From NCBI GenBank assembly GCA_965199055.1, contig CBDAQR010000003.1:2542001-2606000 (forward strand): 64,000 nucleotides of DNA, in the 5' to 3' direction. Made by a program: the position numbers and the translations under genes. Shown piece by piece: positions 61,014 to 64,000 of the stretch (position 1 is its first letter; each line of letters opens with the position of its first letter). Origin of the DNA: CBDAQR01 sp965199055 (GTDB lineage Bacteria > Pseudomonadota > Gammaproteobacteria > Pseudomonadales > Halieaceae). The notes below the pieces were generated by a model. It saw nothing but the letters and a program-made list of their open reading frames with translations. It did no database searches and was not told the DNA's origin.

Positions 61014-62201
61014 ATGAAAAACCAACCCAAGCCCTCAAGCTCCCTGGACTCCATCGAAGCCTGCGCCGCGCACTACGGTGAACAGGCCGATGCCATGCGC
61101 GACTACCTGCTGACCGGTGAGCAAGCCGCGCTCAAACTCGATAACCGCGGCCCGATCCGGTTCGACGATTCCGGCCGACTGGCGGCAGACATCCTGCAAA
61201 AGTATTCCGAGTACGGTTTTTATGTTTTCGAAAACGTTATTGGTACAGCTGAACTCAATGATATCCAGGCAGACATGGACGCGCTTCGAGCGCGATTCCC
61301 CACCCAGCCAGGTGGGAAGCTCACCGCGGACGGCAAGCCTGCGCTGGGTGCAGACAGTCAGTCGCTCAATTTGCTCTGGTCGAAGCCCCTGGGTGACCCA
61401 CTAGGTGGCACAGAGATGGCGAATGGTCGTCACCAGGTCAAACTGTTCGAACCGAAAGCCGATGAGTCGGCGCCCAGTGAGGCGCCATTTATTCTGTTGG
61501 GTTCGCTGCAGCATTCTGAGGCCTGTCTACGGGTTTACGGCCACCCGCAATTATTGCGCGTTGCCGCATCGGTGAACGGTGAGGATTTCACCCCGTTTAA
61601 TGAGACGCTGTTTATCAAGGATCCTGGCGTTGGGGCTGCCGTCTCCTGGCACCAGGATGGCGATACGCATTGGGAGAGCGATGCTTTCGATGAGGGCATT
61701 CACGGCTTCAACTTCATGGCGCAGGTGTACGGCAGTACCGCCGTTAACGGCGTTTGGGTGATTCCTGGCACCCACAAAGTCGGCAAAGTGGATATCAAGC
61801 AATTGGTCGCGGATGCCGGCAGCGAGCGCCTGGAAGGCGCGATACCTCTTATCTGCGGCCCTGGCGACGTGATCATGTGCAACCGGCAACTGGTTCACGG
61901 CTCGTTCCCGAACTCAGGCTTTGAGCCACGTCTTACCATTAACTTCGGCTTTCATCGTCGCAGCTCAGTACTCGGTGTCGCCGGTGCGGGAATGACCAGC
62001 GAGCGCGAAGTGTATGACGAGACCATCATCGAGGATCGATCGCGGGTCATCGGCTATGCGATTGATGCCAGGCGGCAGCGCTACCCACAGGAACAAAGCT
62101 ATGAGTATCAGCCGTTTGCCGTTTCAGGTGCCGATTACCCCTGGGATAGCAGCGCGCGCGAAGCCATAAAAGACTACAACCTCCACGACCTGAGTATTTG
62201 A
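61014..62201 (+). CDS. Phytanoyl-CoA dioxygenase (PhyH) family protein
   Basis: 395 residues of the Fe(II)/2-oxoglutarate dioxygenase family. The N-terminal half has YSEYGFYVFENVIGTAEL; the iron ligands are the His and Asp in SWHQDGDTHW and probably a His in the C-terminal NRQLVHGSFPNSG, followed by the Arg in EPRLTINFGF for 2-oxoglutarate. These enzymes hydroxylate phytanoyl-CoA or other small molecules; the substrate here is unknown. Confidence 0.87.
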   Translation: MKNQPKPSSSLDSIEACAAHYGEQADAMRDYLLTGEQAALKLDNRGPIRFDDSGRLAADILQKYSEYGFYVFENVIGTAELNDIQADMDALRARFPTQPGGKLTADGKPALGADSQSLNLLWSKPLGDPLGGTEMANGRHQVKLFEPKADESAPSEAPFILLGSLQHSEACLRVYGHPQLLRVAASVNGEDFTPFNETLFIKDPGVGAAVSWHQDGDTHWESDAFDEGIHGFNFMAQVYGSTAVNGVWVIPGTHKVGKVDIKQLVADAGSERLEGAIPLICGPGDVIMCNRQLVHGSFPNSGFEPRLTINFGFHRRSSVLGVAGAGMTSEREVYDETIIEDRSRVIGYAIDARRQRYPQEQSYEYQPFAVSGADYPWDSSAREAIKDYNLHDLSI

Positions 62202-62285
62202 GGAACGACTGCTCTCCTCCACGATAGCGACTGCCACGTATGCTATATACTCCCCACTGTATTTTTCGGCGGGTAAAGGCAGCGT

Positions 62286-63047
62286 ATGACTCAATCCAAG
62301 ACCGTCACCGCAGGACTCGTGGTGATCGGCGACGAAATCCTGTCAGGACGAACGCAAGACGCTAACATCGCCTATCTGGCCAAATGGCTGAACGAAGAAG
62401 GCGTAGTGCTGGCTGAAGTGCGTATTGTTGGCGATGAACATGCCGCCATTATTGAGGCAGTCAACACACTGCGCGAGCGCTGCGATTACTGCTTCACGAC
62501 CGGGGGCATTGGCCCTACTCACGATGACATCACGGTAGACGCAATCGCCGGCGCCTTCGGCGTCGACGTGATCTACAACGAAGAAGCGCTACAGATGCTC
62601 GCCGGTTACTACGGTGCAGATGAACTGACCGAGGCACGCAAACGCATGGCTCGAGTGCCAGATGGTGGCGATCTGGTCAGAAACCCAAAAAGCGGCGCTC
62701 CTGGGGTGCGCAAAAATAACGTATTCATGCTCGCGGGCATTCCCGGAATCATGCGCGGCATGCTCGAGGGCTTGCGTGGCGAACTGGCGGGTGCCGCGCC
62801 GATGCTATCCGGCGCGGTAACGATGTTTTCACCTGAAAGCGAAATGGCAGAGGCCCTATCGGCGATTCAGAACGCACACCCGGAAGTGACCATCGGCTCG
62901 TACCCCTTCTTTCGTGAAGGCAAGATCGGCGCAGAGTTGGTGGTACGCTCTACTGCGACGGAAAACATCAGCCCGGTGCTAGCTTCCATCCGCGAAGCCG
63001 CAGACGCTATCGGCGCTGAATGGATCGACGGGGAAGCACCCGCCTAA
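62286..63047 (+). CDS. CinA/MoaB-type molybdopterin-binding domain protein
   Basis: 253 residues: VVIGDEILSGRTQDANIAYLA, FTTGGIGPTHDDITVDAIA and KNNVFMLAGIPGIM identify the MoCF_biosynth domain of CinA-like proteins. It lacks the C-terminal CinA amidase domain (about 400 residues in full-length CinA), so it is the short form. Function is not known; some relatives act as ADP-ribose pyrophosphatases. GGTAAAGGC precedes the ATG. Confidence 0.9.
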   Translation: MTQSKTVTAGLVVIGDEILSGRTQDANIAYLAKWLNEEGVVLAEVRIVGDEHAAIIEAVNTLRERCDYCFTTGGIGPTHDDITVDAIAGAFGVDVIYNEEALQMLAGYYGADELTEARKRMARVPDGGDLVRNPKSGAPGVRKNNVFMLAGIPGIMRGMLEGLRGELAGAAPMLSGAVTMFSPESEMAEALSAIQNAHPEVTIGSYPFFREGKIGAELVVRSTATENISPVLASIREAADAIGAEWIDGEAPA

Positions 63048-63058
63048 GGAGACAGATA

Positions 63059-64000
63059 ATGACCCACGCGAAACCCACCGCGGTGACCCTCGCGCTGGCT
63101 GCCCTACTGTGCGTAATGCCAGGTCTGCAACCCATGGCAACGGCGCAGGACGCAAGTTCTGACGCGCGCTTTACCATTGCTGTCGTTCCCGACACGCAGA
63201 ATATGGTCGATTACCGCTTCCAGAAGGGACAAGAGCTATCGGGCTTCGGCGAATTCCCATTAAACGCCGGCGATCAGTTCCTGGGCATGCTGCAATACAT
63301 CGCCGACAACAGTAAAAGCAATGGTGGCGACATTGTGTTTGCCACCGCCGTAGGCGATGTCTGGCAGCGCCAGAGCTTTTTGATGGATGAAGAGCATCGC
63401 CAGCGCGGTTTCGACTACACACGCTTCTCCCCCATCGCCCTGTCGGGTGAGGTGGGATATGGCCCTGAAACCCTCGATTTTGAAGTGCCGCTGGCGATGT
63501 CGGGTTACCAGATGCTGGCCGAAGCTAACATGCCCTTTTCTGTGGTACCCGGCAATCATGATTTCGATGCCATGTGGACAGATGCACGCTACCCCGGCAG
63601 CATCTTCAAAGTACTCTTTGCAGATGAGGTCGATACCAGCGACCGCGATTCTCGGCGCGCTGCATGTGGGTGGACTCAACAATTTTCGCTCGGCGTTCGG
63701 CTCTGACAGTGCGTTTTTTGCCGACAAACCCTGGTATGTGGCAAGTCATGGCGGCGGCACCAGTTCCGCAACTTTTCTCAGGCGGCGGTTATGAGTTTCT
63801 ACATATTGCCCTGGAAATGAGTCCGCCAGACGATGCGATTAACTGGGCCAAGCAGGTACTGCGACAGTATCCCGGTCGCCCGACTATCGTGACGACACAT
63901 GACTACCTGAGCAAGGACGGCGAACGGATAGCCAACCCTATTATCGACCTGGCTGCGCTGGATCCCGAGGCGCATAACTCCGCGCAACAGCTCTACGAAA
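63059..64000 (+). pseudogene. Secreted metallophosphoesterase, two frameshifts, runs off the window
   Basis: The ATG at 63059 follows AAGGAG; a signal peptide (VTLALAALLCVMPGLQP) and the phosphoesterase start FTIAVVPDTQNM, then VPGNHDFDAMW, are visible. Near 63640-63660 the conserved sequence continues in the next frame (ILGALHVGGLNNFRSAFG), and near 63765-63775 it moves again (QLFSGGGYEFLHIALEMSPP), open to the window edge with VTTHDYLS. Two shifts within 130 nt mean either a decaying gene or sequence errors. Confidence 0.78.

Overview
The window looks like a chromosomal piece of a marine gammaproteobacterium, most likely near Halieaceae (OM60/NOR5 group). This rests on gene order (lptD-surA-pdxA-rsmA-apaH-cca; rpsU-yqeY-dnaG-rpoD) and on the mix of sulfatases, TonB receptors, LLM oxidoreductases, carotenoid oxygenase and phytanoyl-CoA dioxygenase. 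The taxonomic call is inference.

Region 1 (1-12.4 kb) is core: the end of lptD, surA, pdxA, rsmA, apaH, cca and a FolM-like reductase on +, folK-folB-tsaD on -, then the macromolecular synthesis operon rpsU-yqeY-dnaG-rpoD with promoter and terminator. Region 2 (12.4-18.7 kb) holds an aspartic protease, egtD and egtB for ergothioneine synthesis, a betaine-type ABC transporter in the same direction, a DUF427 gene and tRNA-Ile2(CAU). Region 3 (18.7-22.7 kb) has a hybrid histidine kinase, a LuxR-type regulator, a lipoprotein and two small secreted proteins.

Region 4 (22.9-44.4 kb) is an accessory catabolic/detoxification block: glutathione transferases, LLM oxidoreductase, two sulfatases, acyl-CoA synthetase, TetR regulator, NADP oxidoreductase, MFS transporter, flavin monooxygenase, a peroxiredoxin-like protein, DUF1330-type proteins, a TonB receptor, an HCCA-isomerase-like protein and a DUF885 protein. 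Five copies of one 25-bp inverted repeat (10-bp arms, 5-bp spacer) precede its transcription units, so most of the block looks like one TetR-controlled regulon. The peroxiredoxin reading frame is open across an in-frame TGA exactly where the first active-site Cys of a WCxxC motif belongs. A stem-loop with an AGGUG loop follows the TGA, so it is very probably a selenoprotein.

Region 5 (44.4-49.3 kb) is damaged: a PEP-synthase-like gene with an internal deletion and a frameshift, a DUF3604 gene tail cut by an IS3-family element, then a redoxin and an AhpD-like gene. Region 6 (49.3-62.2 kb) holds a second set of regulators, each near its own palindromes: TetR, PadR with a lipase-like hydrolase, OmpW and a secreted NTF2-like protein sharing tandem operators, carotenoid oxygenase-TetR-AraC, a second HCCA-isomerase-like protein with an SDR, a CobW GTPase, and TetR with phytanoyl-CoA dioxygenase. 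The window ends with a CinA-type molybdopterin-binding protein and a metallophosphoesterase broken by two frameshifts.
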